Source: Cystobasidium ongulense (lineage: Eukaryota > Basidiomycota > Cystobasidiomycetes > Cystobasidiales > Cystobasidiaceae). From it: 64,000 bases of DNA. Both the position numbers and the translations under genes were made by a program. The notes under the pieces are model-generated. The model did no database searches, had not been told where the DNA came from, and worked only from the letters and a program-made list of their open reading frames with translations. Below are positions 48,421 through 59,964 of the stretch, piece after piece (the stretch's first letter is position 1; each line of letters starts with the position of its first letter). The stretch spans positions 378,629-442,628 of the forward strand of contig BQUP01000003.1 of assembly GCA_022835595.1 (NCBI GenBank). Reading direction: 5' to 3'.

Positions 48421-49859
48421 ATGGCGGACAGCGAGTCCTCGGAGGAGGCTCGCAAGAGAATCATGAATGAGAAACGACTCCAAGGTGCGTCTTGGACCGA
48501 CAATTTCATTGACCCGATTGCCTTTTGCAATCCAGCTTGATGGGCTCCGAGTTGGATGCAATGGGAAGGTCATAGGATAGTAGCTGAGAGGTGTTTGCTC
48601 GCAGTCAAACAGAAATATAGAGAGAAAGAAGTCCAGAGCCGCGTCTCGGCGGAAACCAAGAATCAGTTCAATAAACGACCTTTAGGCATCACTCCAGCCA
48701 CATCGACATCACCCACCGCTCCCAACACCCGTTCGTACCCTTCAGCTGCGGGAGGCTCATCCTTGCGCAATGCAACTACGTCTGCCGGGGCCTTGCAGGC
48801 GCTTACGATGGGAGGATCGTCATCCAATGCGGTCGTAGCTGGCTCAGTCGATGACAGCCCGAGTAAAGGCAAAGTGCGGCTAGGGAGGGATGGTTTTCCA
48901 GTTGAAGACGATCCGAGTAAGGTGGGTGCTATGTTATGCCTGTATCAAGCTTCTATGGCTTACTTGAAATAACTATGATTTCAGCCATTGCCGAACCGCC
49001 TGGGTAAATATCTCGAATATGACCTGTCAACGCTCAAGAATTCCAAAGGTGGTTTCTTGCTAGATAGCGAAGTTGACGACCCTAAGGAAAAGAAGCAGCG
49101 AGAACAAGAGGCTGAATTGAAACGGAAGAGGTTAGAAGCTATGAAAAAGCAGGGTTTATTAGATGATCATTTCCTATCTACTGATGTGAGGGAGAATCCG
49201 AAATGCAAGATCTGCGGTAGTCAAGATATCGATTTCACCTTTCATAAGGTTTTCAATACGAATGTTTGCGCTCAATGCAAACATGAAGTTCCAGAGAAGT
49301 TCTCCTTGCTAACGAAAACCGAATGCAAGGAGGATTATTTATTGACAGATCGTGAGTTTACCAGCGGGTCTTGACGCACGTCACCTGGCAAGCTTACTAA
49401 CGCTTCTATCCTCTTTGTTTTTCCAGCCGAGCTTCGAGATACAGATATTCTGCCACACCTACTCAGACCGAACCCGCATCGATCTACATATTCAAACATG
49501 ATGCTTTTCCTTCGAGAGCAAGTCGAAGCATTTGCTTTTTCAGAGCAGAAATGGGGTTCGCCTGAGGCATTGGATGAGGAGTTCGAACGAAGAGATGCGG
49601 AGAGGAAGAAGAAAAAGAATAAAAAGTTTGAGCAGAGCTTGAAGGATCTGCGGCGGAGAACAACGACAAATCGTTGGCATGAACGTAAAGAAGCAGAGCA
49701 TGAACACGCTTTTTCTGAAGCTTCGTTCACAAATGCCGAAGGGCAGTCTGTTAAGCAATGTACCGAGTGTGGTGTAAGTGCCCGTATCTTACACGCCGCC
49801 CCTGGCCAAGCTGACGATCTCATCGCTACTAGCTCGAGATTGAAGTGGAAGACTTCTAA
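48421..49859 (+). CDS. RAD14: Nucleotide excision repair protein Rad14/XPA
   Basis: DNA-damage verification factor of excision repair. The ATG at 48421 reads MADSESSEEARKRIMNEKRLQ; after an intron comes VKQKYREKEVQ and a low-complexity Ser/Ala/Thr linker. The core contains LPNRLGKYLEYDLSTLKNSKGGFL, then the C4 zinc finger CKICGSQDIDF and CAQCK, followed by FSLLTKTECKEDYLLTD, PELRDTDILPHLLRPNPHRS, MMLFLREQVEAFAF and the Trp-Gly of KWGSPEALDEEFERR. A Lys-rich helix and DLRRRTTTNRWHER follow, the typical XPA DNA-binding domain. The C terminus has an extra HEHAFSEASF and CTECG segment resembling a second Cys pair, and after a last intron LEIEVEDF, stop at 49859. Four introns. The convergent MFS stop is 120 bp away. 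Confidence 0.93.
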
Positions 49860-49979
49860 ATGTTGCAGAATATCAATTCCTTTTCTGACATGTAGCTCAA
49901 CATCTTGTATACTATACATCTACTCTATGCTGCCATGAATGCAGCTTGTAACAGTAAGCAATGCTATCTTTATGATCCA

Positions 49980-51987
49980 TCATCTATCCCATAATCTCGA
50001 TCCATACTTCTTGAAAATGAACGGCATCGGCGTCAGGAGGACCGTTATACCCCCTAGCAAACAAGCTGCACCTGGAATACCAAGCGTGTGGAACATCTAT
50101 GGCCGCAAAGGGGAGTCAGCCAATATAATACATAGACTTCGAGCTACAAGCGGATATACCTGTCGAGTGAATAGTGGAAAGGCGCATGCTGCAATCGCAC
50201 GAGTAGCCACTTGCGCAGCTAGTGCTGATGCCGCTTGAGATAGATAAAGATCGATGGTGAATGCTAGCGGTTGTCCTCATCAGTCGATGCTTGCTGTGAA
50301 ATACTTCTCTTTCGAAAAGATCACTCACGAATTAGGCCGGTGAAAACGATAATAGTGCCCATCGTAAGCATGAAGAAACCCAAAGTATCTCCGAACCAAT
50401 GCGTGTTCTTATATGAACAGAAGGCGATAAGGAAAATTCCAACTGGTACCATCCATGAAAACCATAGCATAATCCCAAAGCGAGCATCGGGAGGTGGTCT
50501 CTGACCATGAGGCATACGGCTCGCAATCTTGTTATACGCATGGTCTTGTCCGTAGCGAATTACCAATCCTCCAGCTATGAATCCGAGAGTAGGCGCTATA
50601 TAAGAAAGAGCTAAGCTTTCTGGACTCCAGCCTCGCACTTCGACATAGATGATAGGAGCCACCGGGAAGATCGCGTAGAAGATAGCGTATAGAATAGATA
50701 TGTAGAAAGAAGTGAGAGCCAGGATAGGTTCGGTAAATAGTAGCTTCCAAGGCATAATGAGGGCGAGACGATATCGAGAAGCGAAGCTTGGACCATCTGC
50801 TCTCTTGTGGTGCTTGTTCATGCGTGCAAGAAGGATCGGTGCGTACGATTCATCTACGCCGATGATGAGAAGAGCCCATGAGACGGACACGAGAATGGCA
50901 GTAACGACAAGGTTCCAACGCCAGGAAGCTCGTTGAACGATGAAACCCCCAACAAGCGGCCCGATTGAAGCTCCTAAGAAAGCGCAGCAAGCATAGGCTA
51001 CACTGTACCTATTTCTATCGGCAGCATTGGTATACTAGCTCATAGAGAGGTAGCTCAGCAGAATGCTAAAGACTGCCAATATGGGTATTTGACTCACATC
51101 GGATATGGAAGCAGGTTGATTGTTCAGAGCGCTGGAACCGCTTAATCCAGCTGCAGAGTCGACCGGGAATCAGCTAAAAGAACATGGAGGGGTCCGTTGA
51201 GTGTCACACGCACCCAGTAAACGGAAGATAACCAGTGCGGCATAGTTCGGTGCATATGCTACCCCCCATGAGAAGGCAGAGAAGCTCGCAAAGGTTACAA
51301 GGTAGACCATCCTTCTGCCGATGACGTCGGATGTTGGACCTGCAATAAAAGGACCTAGTCCGAATCCTTATGACGTGGAAATGTGTTAACAGAGTATGGT
51401 CTCGGTTGTCACTTCTGCAAGCATTGACACGTACCCAGAACAAAGAGTGAGAGTGCGACAATGGCAGCTTCTAATGAAACACCGTAGTGTTGCGTGATGC
51501 CTTCAAGTGAGGGAGTCATGACAGAACTGGAGTATGTGAGGGAGCTGTACATGTATTCATCCGCTCAGCCATTACGACAGTCTATGTGTACGCCAAGCCT
51601 TGACCTACAAGGTCGCCAGCGACAGGACCGTGTTATTTTTTATCTGATGGTGGAGTTCAGTATACAATCATCGGACTTTACGCTGTGATGGCTTACTTTC
51701 TTCCATCTTGACCAGAATATCGGACTTTCGTCATCTGGTAGCCTTTTAAGCGCTACAGCATTCTGAGCGGCTTCTTGCCTCGCAATTTCAGCTTCTTTCG
51801 ACTGACTTCTTGCTGGCGGCTGTCCTCCGACTTCCTCATCATCATCTTCTATGATGTTGATATTTGCAGGTAATGGATTTGAGTGGGTTGGTGTCACATA
51901 CAGGTCTTGGGCAGATTCTAGATCGGGTTCTACTTTCGTTTCGGCAGGTGCAGCCTCGGACTTCTTGGAGACCATCGCTAACGACAT
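49980..51987 (-). CDS. Major facilitator superfamily transporter, DHA1 drug/polyamine H+ antiporter type
   Basis: Plasma-membrane proton antiporter of the fungal Tpo/Flr group with about 12 membrane segments. Start chosen at the ATG at 51987 (a second in-frame ATG is at 51975). The N-terminal tail is cytosolic and acidic (INIIEDDDEEVGG), ending DDESPIFWSRWKK. Then come MTPSLEGITQHYGVSLEAAIVALSLFVLG and GLGPFIAGPTSDVIGRRMVY, the conserved GPxSDxxGRR loop between helices 2 and 3. The middle exon has RADGPSFASRYRLALIMPWK, the central loop, then IFPVAPIIYVEVRGWSPESLALSYIAP. The end has LSQAASALAAQVATRAI and, across an intron, MFHTLGIPGAACLLGGITVLLTPMPFIF with KKYGSRLWDR at the C terminus. Substrate not inferable. 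At least five introns. Confidence 0.88.
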
Positions 51988-53070
51988 TGCATGCTCTGCG
52001 AGCCCGCGGTTGGAGCTATATGTCACAGCATATACTGCAGATAGTCCATGAACAGAGCAGAGCAGAGCAATGCAACAATCTGCGCATTACCCCGCCTTTT
52101 CTACACGCGGCAGGGGAAATAAGCGGACCCCGGCATTTATGAATAATCGACAGCTTGCCGTGGCGCGTCGGGATTAGGAAGCGTGTAATCGCGTTAGATA
52201 AGTGTATTCGGTGCGGTGGTGATAGAGGAACATGACCTGGCACTATTAATCTTGTCCTAAGCAGCAATCTCCGGCCCAGCTGATCAGGTTGAAGGCGAGC
52301 CAAGGATACAAGACGGCATTGGTCAGGCTTTCAAAGCATGTCTAAAAGCTATCTTGGCCTATAAAATTCAAGAGATGCGACAACGGCAGGGTCTACGTGA
52401 ACGCTGAACCGTAAATCCAGTAACATGTCCACACACCATTCCAAGAATACGCATTCAGGCGGACCTAGCGGACTGTTTTCCGCAGTAAGCGACAAATGCG
52501 AGTTCAAAGGAAGGCCGAAGGAGGTCTTGGGTACCGGTAATGCAATAAACCCTACTCATTAACAGATTACAAGTGACCATTTGAGGTGTAGCGCATTTGT
52601 GTTTCTGTGTGCGCTTCACGGTACCACCCCAACAATCTGTTGCCAGGTTATCATGCATTGACCAACAACTCTATCACCAGTGTCAATGCACCCTTACTTG
52701 AAGTCTTCCAGAGGTGTTGACAAGCTTTGAAGAACGACGCTGCTGATAGCTTTGACGTTGCCAGGTTACGCAAACTGATCTATGCACGTCGGGGCATTCT
52801 CACGAGAGGACTCCTTCAACCAGGTCATGTCGGCTCCCTAATGCACGCATGCTGTGTATAGACAGCGAAACAGTGTCCGAAGACAGTGAAGCCAGTACGT
52901 ATTCTGCGCGAGTCGACGCAATGACTGGCTTGTACGGTGTTCTTGTGCTGGATAGAGCCTTCGCATTTTGGAAGAGTACGCTGTCGACAGAAGACCGACG
53001 TCAGTTTGAAAGTCTAGGATGTGGTTTGGTATCAGAACGTACTTCAAACAAAAAGGAGGCGCTTCGGGCT
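51988..53070. other. Intergenic region upstream of the MFS gene
   Basis: 1.1 kb between two minus-strand genes. A plus-strand frame (52,849-53,205) of 118 codons overlaps the small membrane protein gene antisense and has no recognised domain; I do not call it. Otherwise the stretch is presumably MFS promoter and 3' flank. Confidence 0.4.
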
Positions 53071-53347
53071 CTAGTTGTCTTTCTTCGACAGTATGCTCGG
53101 TACGTGATCAGGGTATTCTTCTTCCAGAGTGTCCGAGTATTTCAAGCCAGCATAAGCGAACACCATCAGACCGAGCGAAAGGCCAATGCGAGTATTAGGC
53201 GATAGAGCTGTGCGTGCACGGTCAGCGAGACCAGTTAAGTAAGATGGTGAAGTTCCATACTGGGTCAGCTTCGATCACCTTTGGAATACAAAAAGCTGCA
53301 CACACCTTTGTAGCTCTGCCACAGACTACGACGACGGAGCTGCTCAT
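53071..53347 (-). CDS. Hypothetical 76-residue single-pass membrane protein
   Basis: Not recognised. Exons 53306-53347 (14 codons, MSSSVVVVCGRATK, donor GTGTGT) and 53071-53259 are both in phase, separated by a 46-nt intron. The product reads YGTSPSYLTGLADRARTAL, then one membrane helix (TRIGLSLGLMVFAYAGLKY) and an acidic soluble tail (SDTLEEEYPDHVPSIL) ending SKKDN. A short helix before a single membrane span and a charged tail is the layout of small mitochondrial or ER membrane subunits, but I cannot name one. The intron, the frame and the hydropathy argue that this is a true gene. It lies on the same strand as its neighbours. Confidence 0.6.
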
Positions 53348-53746
53348 CAGGCGTTCGTGTGTTCGTGCTCTGGAATCGTCGCTGAATTGGCAACATCCTG
53401 CTCATTGGTGCTATGCTTGGGTTGTCGGTCAAGTGAAGACCAGGTCATAGCGAGCGAAGGCCAGGCAAGATGCAACTCACGGATGGCGGCAAGAAACGCG
53501 AAGCTTAAGACGATAAGATAAATGCATACGAGGTGATAACAGGCCTAAGAGGTACCTGCCATACTTAGTATGCTTCTGATCTATGTTGATGCAGACAAGC
53601 GCAGAGCGCCTGTGTCTACAGAACACTATGATAGATGATGATAATAAATGCGGTCAAGTATGCGGAGTCTATGTGAGAATATATCTAAATAATCAAAGCA
53701 CGGGCAGTTAACAAGAAAGAGCGTATCAATGCTACGACCAACTGGA
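53348..53746. other. Intergenic region upstream of the small membrane protein gene
   Basis: About 400 bp between two minus-strand genes. No coding frame or motif recognised. Expected to hold the promoter of the small gene and the 3' UTR of the glycosyltransferase. Confidence 0.45.
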
Positions 53747-54998
53747 TCAATAGTCCACACCCTCCACCGTAACTCCCCAAGATTCTCCAGGTGGCCAAGG
53801 ATCCTGTCTAGGTCTTCCGTCCTTTTCAGCCTTCACACTCTCCTCCCAGCTCTCTACTTTTCCTACATTCACCCCTTCTCCGAGCATATGCTTCTCACAT
53901 ACTGAGACGACTTCTTTCCGGGCTTGTGAGCGATACTCCTGCCACATATGCCACCACCACCCATGAGTGGGACGGTCGTCGCCTTCAAAAGCTGTCCATT
54001 TTTCAACAGGAGTCATCCAGGGTTTGGCGACGATATAATGAAGGTTCTTGACGTCTCCATCTTGCCATAGCTTAGGGTGCCAGTACCGAGCAGTCTTAAT
54101 GGCATTATACCGCCAGCCTACATTACGCCACTTGCCTTTGAAATAGTGGGTGATAAAGTCTTGATCTGGGAAACTGAAGGTTTTTACAAGTGGTGATTCA
54201 TGTAAGAACTTGATCATGCCTTCCATCAAACCTTTAGACGGGGAAAGAACGACAAGACCGCTGTTGAGCATAGCATTATTGTGCGGTGGTTCTGGATTAG
54301 TAGGTGTCAATTCCCCGCTGAGCTGCTCGTTCGTCCAGGGACAGAGCCAAGGTCGCCTACCAACCGAAAAGCTGGTCAGGTATAGTATGCCTACATTTTG
54401 GAGAAACGATCTTACCATTCTTCCATAGCCCACTTGTCTCGACTCCAATTACAGCAGCATGCGTGATTAGCTGCTATTCCACCTTCTGGAAGCTCCAGTT
54501 CGAGCAGCTCGTCCATATTCTGGAAGACCAGCATGTCTGCATCGAGCATGCATACGCGCTGCGAAGAAGGATAATGAAATAGTCGTAGGAGAAGCACGTG
54601 AATTTCCGATTCATCTGCCCGATCACCATATGATAGCCGCAAAGAAAGGCCATCATGCAGGTACAAAAGAAGGATGGGAAGTAGACAAGGAAGAAGAAGG
54701 AACCACTCACCTCAAAGCCTTCAAGGCCAAAAGCACGAAGCTTATCCCAAGTATCCTCAAATCTAGCAGCCACTACAGAGACTTGAATCTTTGGTCGTAG
54801 TTCTTCGATCTCAATCATGTTACATCCTGCATTCTTGAGAGCTTCTCTAGCTTCTGCTGGTAGTGAACGAGTGACTAGGACGTATAACTTGTATTTGGAT
54901 TCTACTTTCTTGAGCGAATAATCTAACAGTATCGTTGCTGCTAAGTAATTGGATCTTGTCAATATCACCACCCAGGCGAGTTCTTTCCCGATTGACAT
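53747..54998 (-). CDS. Glycosyltransferase family 8 (glycogenin/galactinol-synthase-like)
   Basis: Retaining sugar-nucleotide glycosyltransferase with a GT-A fold. The ATG at 54998 reads MSIGKELAWVVILTRSNYLAA, matching the first beta-strand of GT8 enzymes. ILLDYSLKKVESKYKLYVLVT and a second strand with KIQVSVVAARFEDTWDKLRAF follow. After a short intron comes RVCMLDADMLVFQNMDELLEL with the DxD metal-binding motif. Further motifs are GIAANHACCCN and NSGLVVLSPSKGLMEGM, then FPDQDFITHYFKGKWRNVGWRYN and the late His in HYIVAKPWM. About 340 residues with two introns. There is no signal peptide, so it is probably cytosolic. Glycogenin needs a self-glucosylated Tyr that I cannot identify, so the acceptor stays open. 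Confidence 0.85.
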
Positions 54999-55639
54999 GA
55001 CAGCTTGACTGGCGGAAATGGGATCGGCGGCGGCTGGATATTAATTGAAGGCTATGATAGTGGGATGGAGAGCTTTTGTATGGTTCGAACTGTACAAGTT
55101 GCTCGTGTGTCGGTTCAAAAAGCGTGAGGAATCAGAAGGGAAAGGGAAAGCAAGTTTCTTGACTTTCCAACCCGTCAACCATACGCGTTTCCCCCATTTC
55201 CTACGAACCGATGGAGAAATGCATAACGGGGTCGGTCCAGAATGCAGCAACTAGGAATGTTTGATTCCAGAACCAGACAAAGATTGTTAATTGTGAAATG
55301 CACATGGATCACGTCACGCTGAACTTGGAACATACCTACTAAAGCCTGCTTCTCGCCACGTCTCTTCAAGTGTAGCCTAGCGCGAACCGAAACCGCCTAC
55401 AATTCTGGCTGGCAGGCTTCGCAGCTTCACAGGCTGTTGTGATTTGGTCTGATCAGTCAAGGACAGTGGTTATATACATTGCAGTAAATTCTGCGCATTG
55501 CAATGTGGAAACTCGCAATTGATCATCGAGATAGCACTATACTACAGGAAAAGATAGATTTTTTGCATTCATTTCTTTTATCCTCACAACCACATCAAAT
55601 CATTCCCATCCTGCTTAAATGTAGGTTTACTCTAGGTAC
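54999..55639. other. Intergenic region between glycosyltransferase and catalase
   Basis: 640 bp, AT-rich near the catalase end. A 70-codon plus-strand frame at 55,045-55,254 has no domain. Presumably the glycosyltransferase promoter and catalase 3' UTR. Confidence 0.45.
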
Positions 55640-58311
55640 TTAATGGTTTGCAGAAGCCTGTTTACCGGTAGTAACGCTCTGCTTGAATGGCATACCCATG
55701 AAGCTAGAGTTCTTATCGGGGGACATGAAAGCAGGATCCTTGTTAATCATGTGGGCGGTCTTTGAACCTTCTGCTACTTCATCGATGGTATATCCATCGT
55801 GTTTAGGTAGAAGTTCGTAGATTGACTTGGCGTAGTTAGGGTCGATAGCATAGAGCTGAAAATGTGAATGAAAGTATATGATGAGTGTGTGTGCCTTTGT
55901 ATGCTGTCTACATTATGCCACACACCTGGATAAGATAGTTCTTCTGAACGATGCCATCGGCAAACTACAAAACGATAGACCAGTCAGTAGGCAGCAGAAG
56001 AAGTATTTTGAAGTATAATGACTCACTCGAAGCAACTCAGCAGTGTTTCTGTGCAGATTGCTTCGCTGAGCCTCTGTCATAACACGCTGATACAGTTCTC
56101 GAACTTGGGTATACTCGCTTGGGTCTCCCTCGTGTTTGTAGAACGATTGTCGTGAAACAACATTGTTGCCAACTTGGAAAGGAGCTTCAGCAACTTTGGG
56201 ATCAAAGCCTGGTGTTCTCTTCTTGGTCATTGAACTGTTCATGGTGTTGTGATAGGCGTTGGGGAAATAAGGTGGCTTTCCTCCGTGATTGGCGTCAACT
56301 CTCATGCTATTTACGGGAAACGGCGGTCAGATAAGCGATTCCATCAGACAAATCAGAAGAATGCAAGAATGCCACTTACGTGCCATTGAAGTTGTCCGGA
56401 GAGTGATACTTGGACATGAATGGACAGTTGACCGGACTAGAGAGGTCATAGTATCAGCATTCTTTCTATCATTGTAAATAGTCCAAAAGACGCAAGCTTA
56501 CATCTGATGGATATTGGCTGATCCAAGTCGGTAGTATTGAGCATCTCGGTACTATCACCCGAAAAGATGTTAAGAATGATAGGGTAACATACCATCATAA
56601 GAGAACGATTGCTTACGAAGAAGGCTCTCCATTGTAAAAGGGTATCAGGAGACAGCTCAATACCAGGAACCAAAGAACCAGGTGAAAAAGCAGCCTGTTC
56701 AACATCTCGATGATAATCTTCAGGATTTCTGTTGAGTGTGAGAACACCGACTTCCTGCATCGGGAATTGAGATCTTGGCCAGACCTTGGTGACATCGAAT
56801 GGATCAAAGTCTAGGTTTGGTACCTCTTCGGGCTTCATGACTTGGATAGACATGGTCCATCTGCATAGTGTGGTCAGTCAACAACTGCATAAGCGAGTAT
56901 GCTCATGGCGGGAGGTCAAAGGCTAACTTACTTTGCTTCACCACCACCTTCGAGCAACTCGAACATCTCTCTCTTCGAGTAATCAGGGTCGATTCCCTGA
57001 ATTCGGAGTGTTTCGTCATGGTTGAATTGTTCCTTCTTCTGATGGCATTCCCAATGGAATTTGACGTAATGTCTATCACCTTGTTCATTAACAAGGGCGA
57101 AAGTATGACATCCATATCCAGACATGTGAATCCATCCCTTGGGAGTGGCATAGTCTGACATTAACATTAGACCAGCATGATTTGATTCTGGTACTTGACC
57201 TAGGAAATCGAACCAAGCGTTGAAATCGAGTAGGAAACTCTTGGGATTTCTCTGTTGAGATCGGACTGTCATGCGAAGTGTACATTCAGTGGAAATTTAC
57301 TGGGAAGCTAGTAGAGTTTCGCTGACTATTGTCGGGGCCCATCATAGGATCGCGAACGAAGAAGACAGGCCAGTTAAGACCGACAAGATCGTAGTTACCA
57401 TCGGCAGTATAGAACTTTGTAGCGAAACCTCTTGGGTTTCTTGCTTGATCAGGGAATTCTCGCTACGAAGCGTTTTTGGGAAAACAATGTCAGCTCAATG
57501 GGATATCTTTCACATAGAGAAGCAGAGGACATACGCCATAAGTAACAGTCGAGAAACGAGTATAAGTAGGAGTCTTCTTGCCAGGCTGTAAGAAGTCGGC
57601 TCTGGTGAGGTGAGATATATCCTTTGTGACCTGGAAGTGACCAAAAGCGGATGATCCACAAGGGTGAACGATTCTCTCCTGCGAATATGAAAGATATTAG
57701 AACTTTGCGGGTGAGAAAGTGCTTGAAAGTGTACTAACGCTGATCTTTGATCTGTCGAATGCTTGCTGCTTCTCGAGCAGGATAGTGTCGATTTGAGTAG
57801 GCATGCCACCAATGTTGAGAGCATGACCAGGGGCAGGGAGGACTAGGATATGGCATAACCATGTCGTCAGCATAAGTGACCTTCACAGCATTCCCAAACA
57901 AGTCTCTGCCGCACTCACCTTGTCCAAAGTTGCCGGTACTGGAGTGTGGCGAAATTCGGGTGATCGTCGTCAATGAGGGATCGTCGGACAAGGTGAGCAA
58001 GTCAACGAGCTCGATGCGCGGGGCAGTAACCACTCACTAATAAGGACTATCATCGACTTGATCCTTGCCTTGAACGAGTCCAGCGATGCGAGCGGCGGTC
58101 TCGGCTGGGCCTGTTTGTGCGACATCGCGAGTGGGGACAGTAATGGTGGCGGATGAGGTTACAGTCAATATAGAGGGACGCGGCGTGGGCAGTGGAGCAG
58201 CAAAGCATGGCACTCACCGTTGTTCATGCCAGAGAAGGTCGACATTCTCTGTCCAACGCGTGGGTCTACACCGGGCACCTTTTCAAGGGTATCTCTGATG
58301 AAGTCAGCCAT
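55640..58311 (-). CDS. Heme catalase
   Basis: Breaks down hydrogen peroxide. The ATG at 58311 starts [20 protein letters not shown]; exon joins then give [29 protein letters not shown] and [12 protein letters not shown]. Active-site regions: [18 protein letters not shown] with the distal His, [21 protein letters not shown], then [15 protein letters not shown] carrying the conserved Asn. The proximal heme signature forms only after removing an intron beginning at a GTAAGC near 56,622: [14 protein letters not shown], with the heme-ligand Tyr in place. It then continues SANIHQIPVNCPF, one residue longer than the usual RLGxN. The C terminus ends QASANH at 55640, without an SKL-type peroxisomal signal, so a cytosolic form is likely. 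At least nine introns. I could not choose between fungal catalase subgroups. Confidence 0.92.
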
Positions 58312-58988
58312 GGTTGTATATGCGTTGTATGTTCGATTGGAGCGTGGACTGCTGCAGGTGAGTAGGAAGAGAGAAGAGAAGGACACAAATGCAAAGAGCT
58401 ACTGGCTATGGATGGTGGATCAGCTACAGTACAGATGGGTGCACTACGCTCGCTCTCATTGGTCCACTATTGAATGATCTGCATCCAGCGTCATCTCGAG
58501 CAAGCCTGCTATTCAACTGCGAATAACCTCTGCGCTCGAGTGCCGGAGTGACGAAAAGGCGAGCCTAGAACGACTCAGCGTGATGATAGAGCACTCCACT
58601 GTATGTAGGTCAACACAATTGCTCTGCATCTGCCATGGCCTGCTTGTTTCCTACCAGCTTCTGGTCCGGCCGATGCTTCAGGCCTTCCACTTCGTTTGCT
58701 CAAGCGCGTTCTATGCGATGCGAATAGAGGCTGCCAGAGTACTGGCAAGCAGTGCTGTCTGCATGTTTGGGGACGTGCAATTGAACGCGACTCAACGAAG
58801 ACCTCACATATCATTTGCGCATTGCGAGCGGAACCAACGTGCGAAGAAAGCTGCCTGCTTTGGAATTGCCTTGCCGAGAGTGGCGACAATCTAACACATC
58901 AGTCTTGAATGGATGACTAGAGGCTACAGAATGAGTGAAACATGAAAATAATATAGCTGGCAATCAGCTGATTACCCAGACGGTTTGT
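58312..58988. other. Intergenic region upstream of catalase
   Basis: 680 bp between two minus-strand genes. It should contain the catalase promoter, where stress-factor sites might be expected; I could not point to one. Open frames on both strands at 58,575-58,890 mirror each other and are rejected as genes. Confidence 0.45.
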
Positions 58989-59782
58989 CTATCGCCCAAC
59001 TGGCTCGGTATTCTTGAATTGGAACTGCTTGAGCATATCAAGAGTAACATCTGACTTGTCCTGTTGTGGGCAATTCATAGAAAGGATGGACACTTAGAAC
59101 ACTGATTACTGGTCTGTCCTCCTCGCAGTACTCAATGCACGCGACTTACCAAAGTATCCTTATGAGTCGCTTCAAGTAGAACCTTTGGTACGACTTTATC
59201 GCCATATTTATCTTTGTTCAAAAAAGCTTCCTTCCATCTGGTGACGCAGAGGCACCTTCAAATCACATCAATCAGTATCTGTTGCAAGATCCTCTCAATG
59301 TGTTGTGAAAATATGCATCGGCATACCACTTGCATCCGCCACTAAGATTAGCAACGGTACCATCAGGTTGTGAAATGCCACCACGTAGATCATTCCCTTG
59401 GGAAGCGGAGAAGTCTAGGAATTCATCTGACACTTCTGCTGCTATTAAATGCTTTCCATAGTCCTGTTGTACGACCATGAATTAGTATCATACTCCCAAT
59501 GATCGTCCCCCCCGTTATATCGTAGATCGGAGCAGGAAACCCGCCTTACCGAAGACACGCTGTCGCAGTAGCCATTGCGAAGGAAGCCTGTGACGGGTCT
59601 TGAAGAGCACTGTGAGCATTATATCAGCTAACTAAACTGAGCCTGCTGAACCCGAACGTCAAGCTGACAATCTGAAGTTGGCCGCCGAGGACTAGATATG
59701 ATATGATGCGCATCAGCGGATGGTAAGACGGGAATGATGAGAAGAACTACTCGCCGTTGAGTCTCTGAGCAACAGCACCCAT
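58989..59782 (-). CDS. DUF2237 family protein
   Basis: Small protein of a family widespread in bacteria and scattered in eukaryotes, function unknown. Exons joined by hand give MGAVAQRLN and VLGGQLQI, then CSSRPVTGFLRNGYCDSV, DYGKHLIAAEVSDEFLDFSA, QGNDLRGGISQPDGTVANL, GCKWCLCVTRWKEAF and PKVLLEATHKDTL, ending FKNTEPVGR at 58989. These are the family landmarks: LGxPLQxCS, PVTGFxRxGxC, TDEFLxFS, GNDL, WCLCxxRW and LEATH. The conserved Cys and His residues are all present, so the protein is probably intact. About 150 residues, five introns. The first intron (59692-59754) has a GC donor after ..AACG, unless a weak GT four bases into the coding sequence is used. Confidence 0.85.
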
Positions 59783-59964
59783 GTTGTAATTTGATAGTGA
59801 ACGGCTTTATGTAATCTAAAGCAGAGTTGTAGAAAGAAGCTATGGTTTCCTTCTGTCAAAGATCTCGATCATGCTCTTTGGAGAAACGTGATCTGTCAAC
59901 GACATCAAGTGCATCTTCCTTCCTACAATCTAGAGACACATACCATCTCGATGCGAGACTGTCA

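Noticed and set aside
52849-53205. 118-codon plus-strand frame
   Set aside because: It runs antisense through the second exon of the better-supported small membrane protein and has no domain.
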